A DNA stretch of 64,000 bases from contig JAHTBO010000004.1 of NCBI GenBank assembly GCA_019166125.1, positions 191,406 through 255,405 of the forward strand, in the 5' to 3' direction. Within the stretch, counting starts at the first letter, position 1, and every line of letters starts with the position of its first letter. The stretch comes from Alcaligenaceae bacterium CGII-47 (GTDB taxonomy: Bacteria > Pseudomonadota > Gammaproteobacteria > Burkholderiales > Burkholderiaceae_B). Of the stretch, positions 51,697 to 63,915 are shown one piece after another. Under the pieces are notes generated by a model. That model saw only the letters and a program-made list of their open reading frames with translations, was not told where the DNA came from and did not search any database. Made by a program: the position numbers and the translations under genes.

Positions 51697-53045
51697 GCGT
51701 GAACGGTATCCTGGGTCAGGATCTCGCCCTTTAGTGTATTGGCCATGGTCTGGGTGATGGTGACATCAACCATTTGGCCGATCAAGCGGGGATTCCCCAC
51801 AAAATTGACGATACGGTTGTTTTCGGTACGACCCTTCATCTCGTTTGGATCGCGTTTGGATGGGCCTTCGACCAACAGGCGTTGGACCGAGCCCACCATG
51901 GCAGCGCTGATGGCGCCAGCCTGCTCATTGACCAGTGTCTGAAGCCGGTGCAGGCGATCAAGCTTGACTGCCTGAGGCGTGTCGTCATTCAGATCAGCAG
52001 CGGGTGTGCCGGGCCGGCGCGAGTAGACAAAGGAGAAGGACTGGTCAAAGCCGACCTGACGAATCAGGTCCAGGGTCTTTTGGAAATCGGCCTCGGTCTC
52101 GCCGGGAAAGCCGATGATGAAGTCCGAGGACAAGGTGATGTCGGGGCGCACCGCACGCAGCCGGCGGATAATGGATTTGTACTCGAGCGTGGTGTAGCCG
52201 CGCTTCATCGCGGCAAGCACCCGATCGCTGCCTGCCTGAACGGGTAGATGCAAAAATGGCACCAGTTTGTCCAGATTGCCGTGGGCATCGATCAGGCGTG
52301 CGGTCATCTCTTTGGGATGAGACGTGGTGTAGCGAATGCGTTCAATACCCGGAATATCATGGACATATTCCAAGAGCATGGCAAAGTCGGCAATCTCGGC
52401 GCTTTGACCGGTCGGGCCACGATAGGCATTGACGTTTTGCCCCAGCAGCGTGACCTCGCGCACCCCCTGGTCCGCCAGATCGGCAACCTCGGTGAGGACA
52501 TCATCAAAGGGGCGCGAGACCTCGGGGCCACGTGTGTAGGGCACGACGCAAAAACTGCAATACTTGCTACAGCCTTCCATGATAGAGACGAAGGCCGTCG
52601 GCCCGTCGACCCGGGCAGGCGGCATAGCGTCGAATTTTTCGATTTCTGGAAACGAAATATCAACCTGAGCCTGACCGGTCTGGCGGCGCCGGGCAATCAG
52701 TTCTGGCAGGCGGTGCAGGGTCTGGGGGCCAAAGACCACATCCACATAGGGCGCGCGCCGCACGATTGCTGCGCCTTCCTGACTGGCGACGCAGCCGCCC
52801 ACACCGATGACAAGGTTCGGGTTTTTTTGCTTGAGGCGTTGCACCCGCCCGAGGTCGGAAAAGACTTTTTCCTGCGCCTTTTCGCGCACTGAACAGGTAT
52901 TGAAAATAATGATGTCCGCTTCCTCAGGGTCCTGAGTCAGCTCGGCCCCCTGTGTTGCGTGCAACACATCAGCCATCTTGTCGGAGTCATATTCGTTCAT
53001 CTGGCAGCCGAAGGTGCGGATGAATAGCTTAGGGGTGTCTGGCAT
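51693..53045 (-). CDS. miaB: tRNA methylthiotransferase MiaB
   Basis: The 450-residue radical-SAM enzyme has the UPF0004 domain with Cys14 ([11 protein letters not shown]), a second Cys in NTCSVREKA and a third in GGCVASQ, then the SAM cluster CSKYCSFC, and a C-terminal TRAM domain ([20 protein letters not shown]). It converts i6A37 to ms2i6A37 in tRNA. It is first in the miaB-phoH-ybeY-corC-lnt operon. Confidence 0.97.
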   Translation of the reverse strand: MPDTPKLFIRTFGCQMNEYDSDKMADVLHATQGAELTQDPEEADIIIFNTCSVREKAQEKVFSDLGRVQRLKQKNPNLVIGVGGCVASQEGAAIVRRAPYVDVVFGPQTLHRLPELIARRRQTGQAQVDISFPEIEKFDAMPPARVDGPTAFVSIMEGCSKYCSFCVVPYTRGPEVSRPFDDVLTEVADLADQGVREVTLLGQNVNAYRGPTGQSAEIADFAMLLEYVHDIPGIERIRYTTSHPKEMTARLIDAHGNLDKLVPFLHLPVQAGSDRVLAAMKRGYTTLEYKSIIRRLRAVRPDITLSSDFIIGFPGETEADFQKTLDLIRQVGFDQSFSFVYSRRPGTPAADLNDDTPQAVKLDRLHRLQTLVNEQAGAISAAMVGSVQRLLVEGPSKRDPNEMKGRTENNRIVNFVGNPRLIGQMVDVTITQTMANTLKGEILTQDTVHA

Positions 53046-53172
53046 GCGTGAGGCCGTAACGGGTTGTTACCCCGGGGGCGCGAAATCAAAAAAAGCATTG
53101 TACTGTGAATGCAAGGAGGATGACACCGGCGCTTAGGCGGAATGCTGCAGTGCTCATTGCCCTCCTTAAGTG

Positions 53173-53201
53173 TTTAAGCTATAAACATATAACCCTAAAA
53201 T
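53173..53201 (+). promoter_or_regulatory. Weak promoter candidate before sorA
   Basis: TTTAAG and TAAAAT are separated by 17 bases, about 75 bases before the sorA ATG, in an AT-rich patch. Other -10-like strings (TATAAA at 53,180) overlap it. Confidence 0.3.
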
Positions 53202-53207
53202 ATACGT

Positions 53208-53258
53208 GGTTGATCATGTTGGGTCTAATGCAGGGTGCTCGACGAGCTAGGATCAACC
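53208..53258. repeat. 8-bp inverted repeat in sorA leader
   Basis: Perfect arms GGTTGATC (53,208-53,215) and GATCAACC (53,251-53,258) are 35 bases apart. The right arm is 19 bases before the sorA ATG. It may be a regulator site or an mRNA structure. Confidence 0.4.
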
Positions 53259-53276
53259 ATGATTCGGAGGCTAGAC

Positions 53277-54509
53277 ATGACTGATCAACTCTCCAACCCG
53301 GGACGTCGTCGTGCGATGATGACCGGGGGCAGCTTAGTGGCCCTGACAGGCTGGTCAGGGTTAGCTGGTGCGGACGGCGTGCGCGTCGATCCGGCAGCTA
53401 AAAAAACCGCCTCAGGCGCCAAGGCGCTGCCTGACTATGCACAGTGGAAGGACGCAGATGCCATGATCGTGCATAGCGCCAATACCATTGAGCAAAAGCG
53501 CAGTGCCTTTGGCGCCAGCACCATTACGCCTAGCGATCGCCTGTATGTGCGCAATAACCTGAATCCACCAGACGCCAGTATCGTGCAGGATCCGGATGCC
53601 TGGATGCTTGAGGTGCAGGGCGTGGGTCAGCCACGCAGCCTGTCGCTTGCAGAGCTCAAAACGCTGGGCCTGCAGTCGGTCACTATGGTGTTGCAATGTT
53701 CGGGCAATGGTCGGGCCTGGTTTCCGCATGGCCCCAGCGGCACACAGTGGACGGTGGGTGCGGCCGGGTGTGTGGTGTTTACCGGTGTTCCGGTCAAGGC
53801 CGTGGTTCAGGCGCTGGGCGGTGTGGCGGATGGCATGGTGTACATGACCGGCACTGGCGGGGAAATCATCCCCGAGGGGCTGGACCCCAAGACCGTCATG
53901 ATCGAGCGTTCCGTGCCGCTCGAGGCGCTGGACAATGCGATCCTCGCCTGGGAGCTTAACGGTGAGGCCTTGCCCCTGGCCCATGGTGGCCCCCTGCGCA
54001 TGGTTGTGCCAGGTTATATGGGTGTCAATAATGTGAAGTACGTCAAACAACTGGCCTTCACCAAGGATCAGTCACCGGCCAAGATCCAGCAGACAAGCTA
54101 TCGCTTTTCCCCGGTGGGGGTCAAGGGTACGCCTGAATTTCCATCCCTCTGGGAGATGCCGGTCAATTCCTGGATCACGCATCCGTTCGAGCCCGGTCAG
54201 TCTGCCAAGGCGGGCCGGGTTCAGATTAGTGGCGTGGCCTTGGGGGGAACCCATGAGGTCAAGCAGACCGAGGTCTCGGTCGATGGGGGCAAGACCTGGC
54301 TGCAGGCGTCCTATATTGGTCCGGATATGGGGCCATTTGCCTGGCGTACGTTTACCCTGGGTGTCGATTTGAAGCCGGGTAAGTATCAGCTGGTTAGTCG
54401 CACGACAAACGCAGCAGGCAAGGTTCAGCCCGAGCACAGAGAAGAAAACGAGCGCGGCTATAACAATAATAGCTGGTTGGATCATGGATTCGAGCTGGAG
54501 GTGGTGTAG
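53277..54509 (+). CDS. sorA: SorA-like molybdenum sulfite dehydrogenase
   Basis: From ATG 53,277, with GGAGG upstream, the protein has 410 residues. It has a twin-arginine signal (GRRRAMMTGGSLVALTGW), an oxidoreductase molybdopterin domain with the Mo-ligating Cys141 in VTMVLQCSGNGR, and a C-terminal dimerisation domain (VSVDGGKTWLQASY). SorA oxidises sulfite to sulfate in the periplasm and passes electrons to the cytochrome c encoded next. Confidence 0.93.
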   Translation: MTDQLSNPGRRRAMMTGGSLVALTGWSGLAGADGVRVDPAAKKTASGAKALPDYAQWKDADAMIVHSANTIEQKRSAFGASTITPSDRLYVRNNLNPPDASIVQDPDAWMLEVQGVGQPRSLSLAELKTLGLQSVTMVLQCSGNGRAWFPHGPSGTQWTVGAAGCVVFTGVPVKAVVQALGGVADGMVYMTGTGGEIIPEGLDPKTVMIERSVPLEALDNAILAWELNGEALPLAHGGPLRMVVPGYMGVNNVKYVKQLAFTKDQSPAKIQQTSYRFSPVGVKGTPEFPSLWEMPVNSWITHPFEPGQSAKAGRVQISGVALGGTHEVKQTEVSVDGGKTWLQASYIGPDMGPFAWRTFTLGVDLKPGKYQLVSRTTNAAGKVQPEHREENERGYNNNSWLDHGFELEVV

Positions 54510-54868
54510 TGCGAGGTTCGCGTTGGATAGCAGGGTGCAGTGCTTTACTGATGACGGGTGCTGCCCTGGCGTGTACCGCCTCGGCTGTGGCAGGTGAAGC
54601 ACAGCCCGATGCGGCGCAACTAGAGGAGGGCAAGGTACTGTTTCAAAAAGGGGCGGTACCCGCCTGTGCCGTATGCCATACCCTGGTGGATGCCGGTGCG
54701 ACCGGCCCCATTGGGCCGGACCTCGACGAGCTCAAGCCGACCCGAGAACAGCTATTAAGCATGATGCGCGATGGCAGCGGTGCCATGCCTTCGTTCGAAG
54801 ACAGCCTCAGCACATCGCAACGCGAGGCTATTGCCGCGTACGTGGTGCATGTGACGCACGGGCAGTAG
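54509..54868 (+). CDS. sorB: SorB-like c-type cytochrome
   Basis: The 119-residue protein has a signal peptide and one haem site CAVCH at residues 53-57; a later Met (GAMPSFED) is the likely axial ligand. GTG start overlaps the sorA stop by one base. It is the electron acceptor subunit of sulfite dehydrogenase. Confidence 0.9.
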   Translation: MRGSRWIAGCSALLMTGAALACTASAVAGEAQPDAAQLEEGKVLFQKGAVPACAVCHTLVDAGATGPIGPDLDELKPTREQLLSMMRDGSGAMPSFEDSLSTSQREAIAAYVVHVTHGQ

Positions 54869-54884
54869 ATTAGATCAAGCCCAT

Positions 54885-55820
54885 TTAACCGAGTTCGACC
54901 TCCGGGCCGTCCTTTTTGATGGGTTTGATCAGATCCTCGCGCTTCAAGCCCATCCACATGGCCAGCGCTGCAGCGACGAATACGGATGAGTAAATCCCGA
55001 ACCAGATGCCGATGGTCAGCGCCAGCGAAAAGTTGTGCAGGGACGGACCACCGAAAAAGAACATGGACAACACCATCATCTGGGTCGAGCCGTGTGTGAT
55101 GATCGTACGAGAGATATTCTGCGTAATGGAGGCGTTGATGATCTCGCGCACCGAGGCCTTGCGCTGCTTACGGAAGTTCTCGCGGATACGGTCCATGACC
55201 ACCACCGACTCGTTGACCGAATAGCCCAGCACGGCCAGCACCCCTGCAAGCACCGAGAGCGAGAACTCCCACTGGAAAAAGGCAAAGAAGCCGAGGATGA
55301 TCACCACGTCATGCAAGTTCGCGATTGCGCAGGATGCCGCAAGCTTCCATTCAAAGCGGATGGCCAGGTAGACAATGATGCCGACCACCACAAAGAGCAG
55401 CGCCATCAGGCCGTTATGTACCAATTCCTGGCCGACTTGAGGCCCGACAAACTCGACGCGACGTAATTGCACCCCGGGGTGCTGGACCTGGAGTGCATTT
55501 AACACGGTCTGGCTCTGGGCGGCTGAATTCTGGTCGGGCTGGACGGGCAGCCTGATCAGCACATCCTGCGAGGTACCAAAGTTCTGTACCTGAAAATCCG
55601 TGTAGCCCAGCGCCTGCACGGCGGTGCGGATGTCGTTGACTGGGGCCGCCTGCTCGTAGTGGACCTCCATCACGGTGCCGCCGGTGAATTCCACCGATAG
55701 GTGAAAGCCATTAAAGACGATGAAGAATACCGCAGCCAGGAAGGTGAGCAGGCTGATGATATTCAATATCAACGCATGCCGCATAAAGGGAATGGTGCGA
55801 TGGATTCGGAAAAATTCCAT
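54885..55820 (-). CDS. secF: Protein translocase subunit SecF
   Basis: From ATG 55,820 the protein has 311 residues and six membrane helices. The family motifs are VEFTGGTVMEVHYEQ early, and VLGYSVNESVVVMDRIRENF in the fourth-helix region. SecDF uses the proton gradient to help export. It ends 16 bases from the convergent sorB. Confidence 0.96.
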   Translation of the reverse strand: MEFFRIHRTIPFMRHALILNIISLLTFLAAVFFIVFNGFHLSVEFTGGTVMEVHYEQAAPVNDIRTAVQALGYTDFQVQNFGTSQDVLIRLPVQPDQNSAAQSQTVLNALQVQHPGVQLRRVEFVGPQVGQELVHNGLMALLFVVVGIIVYLAIRFEWKLAASCAIANLHDVVIILGFFAFFQWEFSLSVLAGVLAVLGYSVNESVVVMDRIRENFRKQRKASVREIINASITQNISRTIITHGSTQMMVLSMFFFGGPSLHNFSLALTIGIWFGIYSSVFVAAALAMWMGLKREDLIKPIKKDGPEVELG

Positions 55821-55873
55821 ATCGGTGCCTGAATGGGTTGGGCTGCGCCAGCAATCGCCGGCGCCAGCGGGGC

Positions 55874-57745
55874 TTAATCTTTTTTGGGCTTCCAGATCTG
55901 TCCGATCGAGACGGTCTTGAGCTTGCGTTTGCGGCCATACCAGAGGTTGGCCAGGGCACGCACGCCGATGACGGACGAGAACATGGAGGTCAGAATCCCG
56001 ATGCAATGCACCACGGCAAAACCGCGCACAGGTCCCGTGCCAAAGGCCAGCAGTGCCACCCCGACAATGAGACTGGTCAGGTTCGAGTCGAAAATCGTCG
56101 CCCAGGCGCGCTCGAAGCCCAGGTGGATGGCCTGCTGCGGGGGCAGGCCGGCACGTAGCTCTTCGCGTATTCGCTCGTTGATCAGCACGTTGGCGTCAAT
56201 GGCCATGCCCAGGGTGAGCGCGATGGCGGCGATACCGGGTAGCGTCAGCGTGGCCTGAAGCATGGACAGCACCGCAAGCAAAAGCAGCACGTTAAAGCTT
56301 AGGCCCAGCGTCGAGAACATCCCGAACAGGTGGTAGTAAAGCATGATAAATACAGCGATCGCAGCGAACCCGTAGAGGGTGGAGTCAAAGCCCTGTTTAA
56401 TGTTTTCAGCGCCCAGGCTTGGTCCAATGGTGCGCTCTTCGATGATGCTCATGGGCGCGGCAAGCGAGCCGGCACGCAGCAACAACGAGATATCGGCTGA
56501 TTCCTGGGCGTTCATGCTGCCTGAAATCTGTACGTGGCCACCCGGAATTTCACTGCGAATCACGGGGGCGGTTACGACCTCGCCCTTGCCGTTTTCAAAC
56601 AGCACGATGGCCATGCGTTTGCCGATATTGTTACGCGTCACATCGCGAAATATCCGTGCGCCCTTCGAGTCGAGCGTCAGGTTAACGGTGGGCTCTTGGG
56701 TCTGCTGATCACGACCTGGCTGGGCATCCTGCAGGTTTTCGCCCGTGAGGATGACCTGGCGGCGCAGCAATAAGGGCTGGCCGTTGCGATCGTCATAACG
56801 CACCAGGCCAAAGGGGACGGTGCCCGCGTTCAGGGCGGCCACCGAGGTTGGCGAGTCGTCCACCATGTGAATTTCAAGCGTTGCTGTGCGGCCGAGGATC
56901 TCCTTGGCCTTGGCGACGTCCTGCACGCCTGGCAACTGCACAATAATGCGGTCGGCGCCTTGTTGCTGAATGATGGGTTCGGCAACGCCCAGTTCGTTGA
57001 TCCGGTTGTGCAGGGTGTTGATGTTTTGCTTTAGGGCGCTATTTTGGACCAAGGTGATGGCCGAGGCGCTGAGGCTGCCGTCCAGCGCGTACACAGCGCC
57101 CGACTGGCTGGAGGTGAACACCATGTCGTTCATGGTACGGCGCAACTCGCTGGCCGCCGCATCGCGGGCGTCAGACGAGGCGAATGTCGCACGGATCGAG
57201 AGTTGGTTGCGCTCGACATCGTCATATTTGATCTTGGCGTCGCGTAAGGTGGTGCGCGCCTCGCCAGCCAGCGAGTCGTAGCGGCCCGTGAGTGCGCCTT
57301 GCATATCGACCTGAAGCAGGAAATGGACGCCGCCACGCAGGTCCAGTCCCAGGTACATGGGGTTTGCACCGAGCGCGGTGAGCCAGTTTGGCGAGGCAGA
57401 CATCAGATTCAGTGCCACGGTGTAATCCGGGTCCTGAGGATCTGGGTTGAGACTTTTTTCGATCAGATCCTTGGCCTTCAGCTGTATATCCGTCGACTCA
57501 AAGCGGATACGCACCATCCCCACCGGGCCGTTCATCTCGAACGCCGCGCTGGTGGGCTGGATGTTTGCCTGCTTCAGGATGTCCTCGGCGCGGGCCAGGA
57601 CATTCTGATCGACCTTGACCGATGTTTTTGCGCCGGCAATCTGTACGGCTGGTGACTCGCCAAAGAAATTCGGCAAGGTATAGACGATGCCGATGATCAG
57701 TGCCGCCAAGACGGTCAGATACTTCCAGAGTGGGTAACGGTTCAT
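55874..57745 (-). CDS. secD: Protein translocase subunit SecD
   Basis: The 623-residue protein has an N-terminal helix, a large periplasmic region (LGLDLRGGVHFLLQVD; DRIIVQLPGVQDVAKAKEIL) and a C-terminal membrane domain with GMAIDANVLINERIREEL. It forms SecDF with the next gene. Confidence 0.97.
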   Translation of the reverse strand: MNRYPLWKYLTVLAALIIGIVYTLPNFFGESPAVQIAGAKTSVKVDQNVLARAEDILKQANIQPTSAAFEMNGPVGMVRIRFESTDIQLKAKDLIEKSLNPDPQDPDYTVALNLMSASPNWLTALGANPMYLGLDLRGGVHFLLQVDMQGALTGRYDSLAGEARTTLRDAKIKYDDVERNQLSIRATFASSDARDAAASELRRTMNDMVFTSSQSGAVYALDGSLSASAITLVQNSALKQNINTLHNRINELGVAEPIIQQQGADRIIVQLPGVQDVAKAKEILGRTATLEIHMVDDSPTSVAALNAGTVPFGLVRYDDRNGQPLLLRRQVILTGENLQDAQPGRDQQTQEPTVNLTLDSKGARIFRDVTRNNIGKRMAIVLFENGKGEVVTAPVIRSEIPGGHVQISGSMNAQESADISLLLRAGSLAAPMSIIEERTIGPSLGAENIKQGFDSTLYGFAAIAVFIMLYYHLFGMFSTLGLSFNVLLLLAVLSMLQATLTLPGIAAIALTLGMAIDANVLINERIREELRAGLPPQQAIHLGFERAWATIFDSNLTSLIVGVALLAFGTGPVRGFAVVHCIGILTSMFSSVIGVRALANLWYGRKRKLKTVSIGQIWKPKKD

Positions 57746-57802
57746 GGTCAGTCAGCAGGCGTGGACAAAAGGACAGACGCTCTGTCGAGCGTCTGTGGTG
57801 AA

Positions 57803-58147
57803 TCAGATGGACTTGATGGTGCCCTTGGGCAGGACGGCCGTCACAGAGCTGCGCTGTACAAGGGTCTCGATTGCCTTGTCACCCGCCTGGGCGATCTCGA
57901 CACTTAGGTAGTTGTCGCCGACCTTGGTGACCTTGCCAAGCAAGCCGCCAGAGGTGATGACCTCGTCGCCTTTGGCCAGGGCGGCCACCATGGTGCGGTG
58001 GGCTTTTTGACGCTTCATCTGCGGGCGGATCATCAGGAAATACAGGATGACGAACATCAGGATGATGGGCAGCATGCCCATCAAAGCATTTTCTCCGCCA
58101 GCAGCGGCCTGTGCGGTGATCAAATTCAGGGTGTCGGCGAAGGACAT
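57803..58147 (-). CDS. yajC: Preprotein translocase subunit YajC
   Basis: The 114-residue protein has one membrane helix (PIILMFVILYFLMIRPQMKR) and the cytoplasmic GDEVITSGGLLGKVTKVGD segment. The order yajC-secD-secF is standard. Confidence 0.96.
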   Translation of the reverse strand: MSFADTLNLITAQAAAGGENALMGMLPIILMFVILYFLMIRPQMKRQKAHRTMVAALAKGDEVITSGGLLGKVTKVGDNYLSVEIAQAGDKAIETLVQRSSVTAVLPKGTIKSI

Positions 58148-58213
58148 GAAAACTCCTGTGGGTTTTTTTAAAGGTTAGCTTGCTATTGTAGCGAGAACTG
58201 AAAGTTGCACATG

Positions 58214-60420
<2,207 letters not shown>

Positions 60421-60508
60421 GTAGACAGCATCCTGGCCCGTGATGGGCGCGTATGGGGCCGTATTTTAAGCCCCAACTGCATACGGGCAGGTAGGGGGAT
60501 CACGCGCT

Positions 60509-62002
60509 TTGGATTATGCTGATGTTTTTTGCATGGACGTGCATATGGTGATGGCCTGTTTCAGACGTGGTTTTGGGGCATGTATCCGGCGCATCGCGCT
60601 GGTACCCCTTGCGTTGGGCGCAACCTTTTACCTGGCGGGTGCGATGGCACAAAGTCTGCCGCCCGAGTTGCAAAAAGCCTGGGCGGCAGCGCGCATTCCG
60701 TCTGGTGACTTGTCCTTGCATGTGCAGGATGTTGACGGCCGGGTGCTGATCAGCCATCAGGCGATGACGCCACGCAATCCGGCGTCCGTCATGAAAATGG
60801 TGACAACCTGGGCGGCCTTATCGGGCCTGGGCCCGGACTACGTTTGGCGCACGACGCTCTCGGCCCAGAAGGGGGCAGTGATCGATCAGCAGGGGTCGCT
60901 TAAGGGGCCTTTGTATATCCAGGCAGCGGGCGATCCCATGTTTCCCATTGACGATTTATGGGATCTGCTGCGTCAGTTGCGCTTGCGCGGGATCAAAAAC
61001 CTTAACGAAGTGGTGATCGATCGGAGCCTATTTGGGCCGGTAACGATTGATCCGGGTGATTTTGATGATTCGCCAGATCGACCCTATAACGCCAGCCCGG
61101 ACGCCATGATGGTGAATTTTGGTGCTTCGCGTCTGCTATTTCAACCGGATGCCCAGGCAAAGAAATGGATAGCTATTGTAGATCCACCAACGAAAAATAT
61201 CCGAATCGAGGGCCAGATCGGCTGGAGCGATGTGCGTTGCCCGGGTTCACCAGTGATTTCCACCCGTATTGAGCCACGCGGTACCCAGTCGATTGTGCAT
61301 GTACAAGGCACGGCGGCTGGGTCTTGCGGGGAATTCAGTGTGTATCGCCTGGCGCTGGGGCAGTCCGAGTATTTTGCCTCGATGTTCCGCCTGCTTTGGA
61401 AGGAACTGGGTGGCACCCTGGCGCGGGATATTGTGTCGGGTACCGTGCCAGGGTCCGCGACGCCACTCGTCTGGCATGACTCGCCCGCGCTTGCTGATGT
61501 GATTCGTCAGATCAATAAGCGCAGCAATAATGTCATGGCCCGCATGCTGCTCCTGACGCTGGGCGCCGAGATGAACGGGCGCGGCGCCACGGCACAGAGT
61601 GCAGGCGGCAGTGTCTTGCAATTGCTGCACAACCAGGGGGTCGATACGACGGGTTGGACGCTGGATAATGGCTCCGGCCTCTCGCGTAGCGGACGTGTGA
61701 CGGCCCAGGGGCTGGCAGGTATGCTGCAGGTCGCCTGGCGTTCGGCGCTGATGCCAGAGTTTGTTTCTTCCTTGGCGATCTCTGGGGTGGATGGTACCGT
61801 GCGCCGCCGTCTACGCGACGAGTCCACACGTGGACAGGCACACCTCAAGACCGGCACCTTACGCGATGCACGTGCCTTGGCCGGCTATGTGCGCGGGGCC
61901 AGCGGCAAGCGCTACATTCTCGTCAGCATGGTCAACGGCCCCAACTCAGCGGGCGTTCGCGCCTTTGATGATGCGCTGGTGCGCTGGTTGACGGCGCAGT
62001 AG
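60509..62002 (+). CDS. dacB: D-alanyl-D-alanine carboxypeptidase/endopeptidase (PBP4)
   Basis: The S13-family enzyme has 497 residues, with the SXXK motif SVMK, SNN in [12 protein letters not shown] and KTG in [10 protein letters not shown] signal peptide ([17 protein letters not shown]) directs it to the periplasm. The start is ambiguous: TTG 60,509 has AGGGGG upstream, while ATG codons at 60,533 to 60,551 give a more normal signal peptide. Confidence 0.93.
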   Translation: MDYADVFCMDVHMVMACFRRGFGACIRRIALVPLALGATFYLAGAMAQSLPPELQKAWAAARIPSGDLSLHVQDVDGRVLISHQAMTPRNPASVMKMVTTWAALSGLGPDYVWRTTLSAQKGAVIDQQGSLKGPLYIQAAGDPMFPIDDLWDLLRQLRLRGIKNLNEVVIDRSLFGPVTIDPGDFDDSPDRPYNASPDAMMVNFGASRLLFQPDAQAKKWIAIVDPPTKNIRIEGQIGWSDVRCPGSPVISTRIEPRGTQSIVHVQGTAAGSCGEFSVYRLALGQSEYFASMFRLLWKELGGTLARDIVSGTVPGSATPLVWHDSPALADVIRQINKRSNNVMARMLLLTLGAEMNGRGATAQSAGGSVLQLLHNQGVDTTGWTLDNGSGLSRSGRVTAQGLAGMLQVAWRSALMPEFVSSLAISGVDGTVRRRLRDESTRGQAHLKTGTLRDARALAGYVRGASGKRYILVSMVNGPNSAGVRAFDDALVRWLTAQ

Positions 62003-62060
62003 GCGCCCCAGTCAGCCCGTACGCGAAACCTACTATCCATTTAAGGAAATTCAACCCGAC

Positions 62061-62702
62061 ATGCCTATCCATGAAATCCGTCATCCGCTGATCCGCCATA
62101 AGCTTGGCCTGATGCGCCGTGCCGATCTAAGCACAAAAAACTTTCGCGAAATGGCACAGGAAATTGCGTCCTTGCTGACATATGAGGCGACCAAGGACTT
62201 ACCATTAGAGTCTGTACCGATCACCGGCTGGTCGGGCGAGCTGACGGTTGAAAAGCTTGCCGGCAAGAAAATCACCGTAGTGCCGATCCTGCGTGCCGGA
62301 ATAGGGATGCTTGATGGGGTGCTTAGTCTGATCCCCGGTGCCAAGGTCAGTGCGGTCGGCATTGCGCGTAACGAGCAGACGCTCGCGGCCCAACCCTATC
62401 TGGAAAAGCTGGTCGGCCAGCTCGATCAGCGCCTGGCCCTGATTATTGATCCCATGCTCGCCACCGGCGGCTCGATGGTCGCGACGATCGATATGCTCAA
62501 GCATGCGGGGTGCCTGACCGTGCGTGCCCTGGTTCTGGTTGCTGCGCCCGAAGGTATTCGTGCCGTTGAACAAGCCCACCCTGATGTGGATATCTATACG
62601 GCGTCGATCGATAGTCACCTCAACGAGAGCGGCTATATCATTCCTGGCCTCGGGGATGCGGGGGACCGAATATTTGGCACACGTCAAAAGACTGACGATT
62701 AA
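62061..62702 (+). CDS. upp: Uracil phosphoribosyltransferase
   Basis: The 213-residue enzyme starts [18 protein letters not shown], with the PRPP loop DPMLATGGS and the C-terminal [10 protein letters not shown]. It salvages uracil to UMP. An AAGGAAA ribosome site lies 11 bases before the ATG. Confidence 0.97.
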   Translation: MPIHEIRHPLIRHKLGLMRRADLSTKNFREMAQEIASLLTYEATKDLPLESVPITGWSGELTVEKLAGKKITVVPILRAGIGMLDGVLSLIPGAKVSAVGIARNEQTLAAQPYLEKLVGQLDQRLALIIDPMLATGGSMVATIDMLKHAGCLTVRALVLVAAPEGIRAVEQAHPDVDIYTASIDSHLNESGYIIPGLGDAGDRIFGTRQKTDD

Positions 62703-62776
62703 CAAGGTTTGGATACAACTTAGCGTGAGCCTTTCATGTAGTATCAAGGACTTGTAACAACACTTTGGAGCTTGAC

Positions 62777-63100
62777 ATGGCAACACGTAAACCCATTGCG
62801 ACGCAGTCCACCGGTGATGCACTCATCGAAGACATCAAGGCCAGCCTGGATCAGGCTGAAAAGCTGCTGCGCGAAGCGGCGGCCACGACAGGGGAAAAAG
62901 CGGATGACCTGCGCGCACGTGCGCTTAGTGCCCTGGATCAGGGGCGTGCCGTGTTGTCCGAAACACAGGAAAACCTGATCGAACAAGGCCGCAAGGTCGT
63001 GCAGACCACAGACGAGTACGTCCAGGACAATCCCTGGAAGGCGGTCGGTGTGGCCGGGGTGGCGGGGCTACTGCTCGGTGCCTTGCTCTCGCGTCGCTGA
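62777..63100 (+). CDS. DUF883 (ElaB/YqjD-like) membrane-anchored protein
   Basis: From ATG 62,777, with GGAG upstream, the protein has 107 residues. It has a long amphipathic helical part (IKASLDQAEKLLREAA) and a glycine-rich C-terminal membrane anchor (GVAGVAGLLLGALLSRR). YqjD/ElaB proteins tether to the inner membrane and bind ribosomes in stationary phase. Confidence 0.88.
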   Translation: MATRKPIATQSTGDALIEDIKASLDQAEKLLREAAATTGEKADDLRARALSALDQGRAVLSETQENLIEQGRKVVQTTDEYVQDNPWKAVGVAGVAGLLLGALLSRR

Positions 63101-63106
63101 TTGACG

Positions 63107-63535
63107 ATGTCCCTAAGCCAGGCACTCTCTGAGCTGGGCGGCAATGTACTGGCGATGGCGCATACGCGCCTAGCGCTTTTTTCCCTCGAGGCGGCCGAAG
63201 CCAGACAGGCCTTGTTCCAGATGGCCGCGCTGGCCACCGCAGCGGTGCTATGCCTGTTTTTGGCTGTCTTGGTCGCGACGCTGTCGATAGCGTTGTATTT
63301 CTGGCCCACAGAGTATCGATTTGTATCACTGGGCGTGCTGGCTGCGGGCTACGCCGTGATCGGCCTGGGTTTGTGCTGGCGGCTGCGTAGGCTTCTTGTA
63401 CGGGGACCCATGCCGTTTGCCGCCACCGTCGCGGTGCTCGAAGACGACGCGCAGGTCTTGCGTCGTCCTGCACGCGGCCAGACCGCGCACGAGGCAGTCG
63501 AGGCCGCCTCAGACCAGGCAAGGGAGCCCTTATGA
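63107..63535 (+). CDS. YqjE-like phage-holin-family membrane protein
   Basis: The protein has 142 residues from ATG 63,107 and two membrane helices (MAALATAAVLCLFLAVLVAT; FVSLGVLAAGYAVIGLGLCW). It matches the holin 3_6/YqjE type. It lies six bases after the DUF883 gene and overlaps the next gene by ATGA. Confidence 0.85.
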   Translation: MSLSQALSELGGNVLAMAHTRLALFSLEAAEARQALFQMAALATAAVLCLFLAVLVATLSIALYFWPTEYRFVSLGVLAAGYAVIGLGLCWRLRRLLVRGPMPFAATVAVLEDDAQVLRRPARGQTAHEAVEAASDQAREPL

Positions 63536-63891
63536 CGACTGCACGCCTGAACGCACGTTCCAGCACCCATTCGAACGCACATCTGACAGAGCGGCAGCTG
63601 CAGATCCAGATGCTGCGTACGCGCGCTGAATTTGAGCGCCTGGCGCTACGGCGCAGTGCCTGCGCGGTGCTGGGTGCGGTCAGCCCAGATGCTTTGCTGT
63701 CGCATGCGGGCTCAAGCTTGCGTGCCTCGGGCCTGAGCTGGTTAGCCACGGGATGGGGTTTTGTACGCCGTTATCCGCTGATTTTGTCGGCGGCGTCTAC
63801 GCTGCTCTCGGGGGCGCGGCGCGGCAATCCGTATGTCCGCGTGGGGATGGGGGCGTTGCTGGTGTGGCGTTTGTTGCGTCGGCGGGGGTAG
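63532..63891 (+). CDS. YqjK-like small protein
   Basis: The 119-residue protein has basic N-terminus, a helical middle (QIQMLRTRAEFERLALRRSA) and weak hydrophobic segments at the end. It completes the yqjD-yqjE-yqjK type trio. AAGGGAG precedes the ATG. The family link rests mostly on position. Confidence 0.7.
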   Translation: MTTARLNARSSTHSNAHLTERQLQIQMLRTRAEFERLALRRSACAVLGAVSPDALLSHAGSSLRASGLSWLATGWGFVRRYPLILSAASTLLSGARRGNPYVRVGMGALLVWRLLRRRG

Positions 63892-63915
63892 CTTTGTTTC
63901 GTAACATTGCGATGG

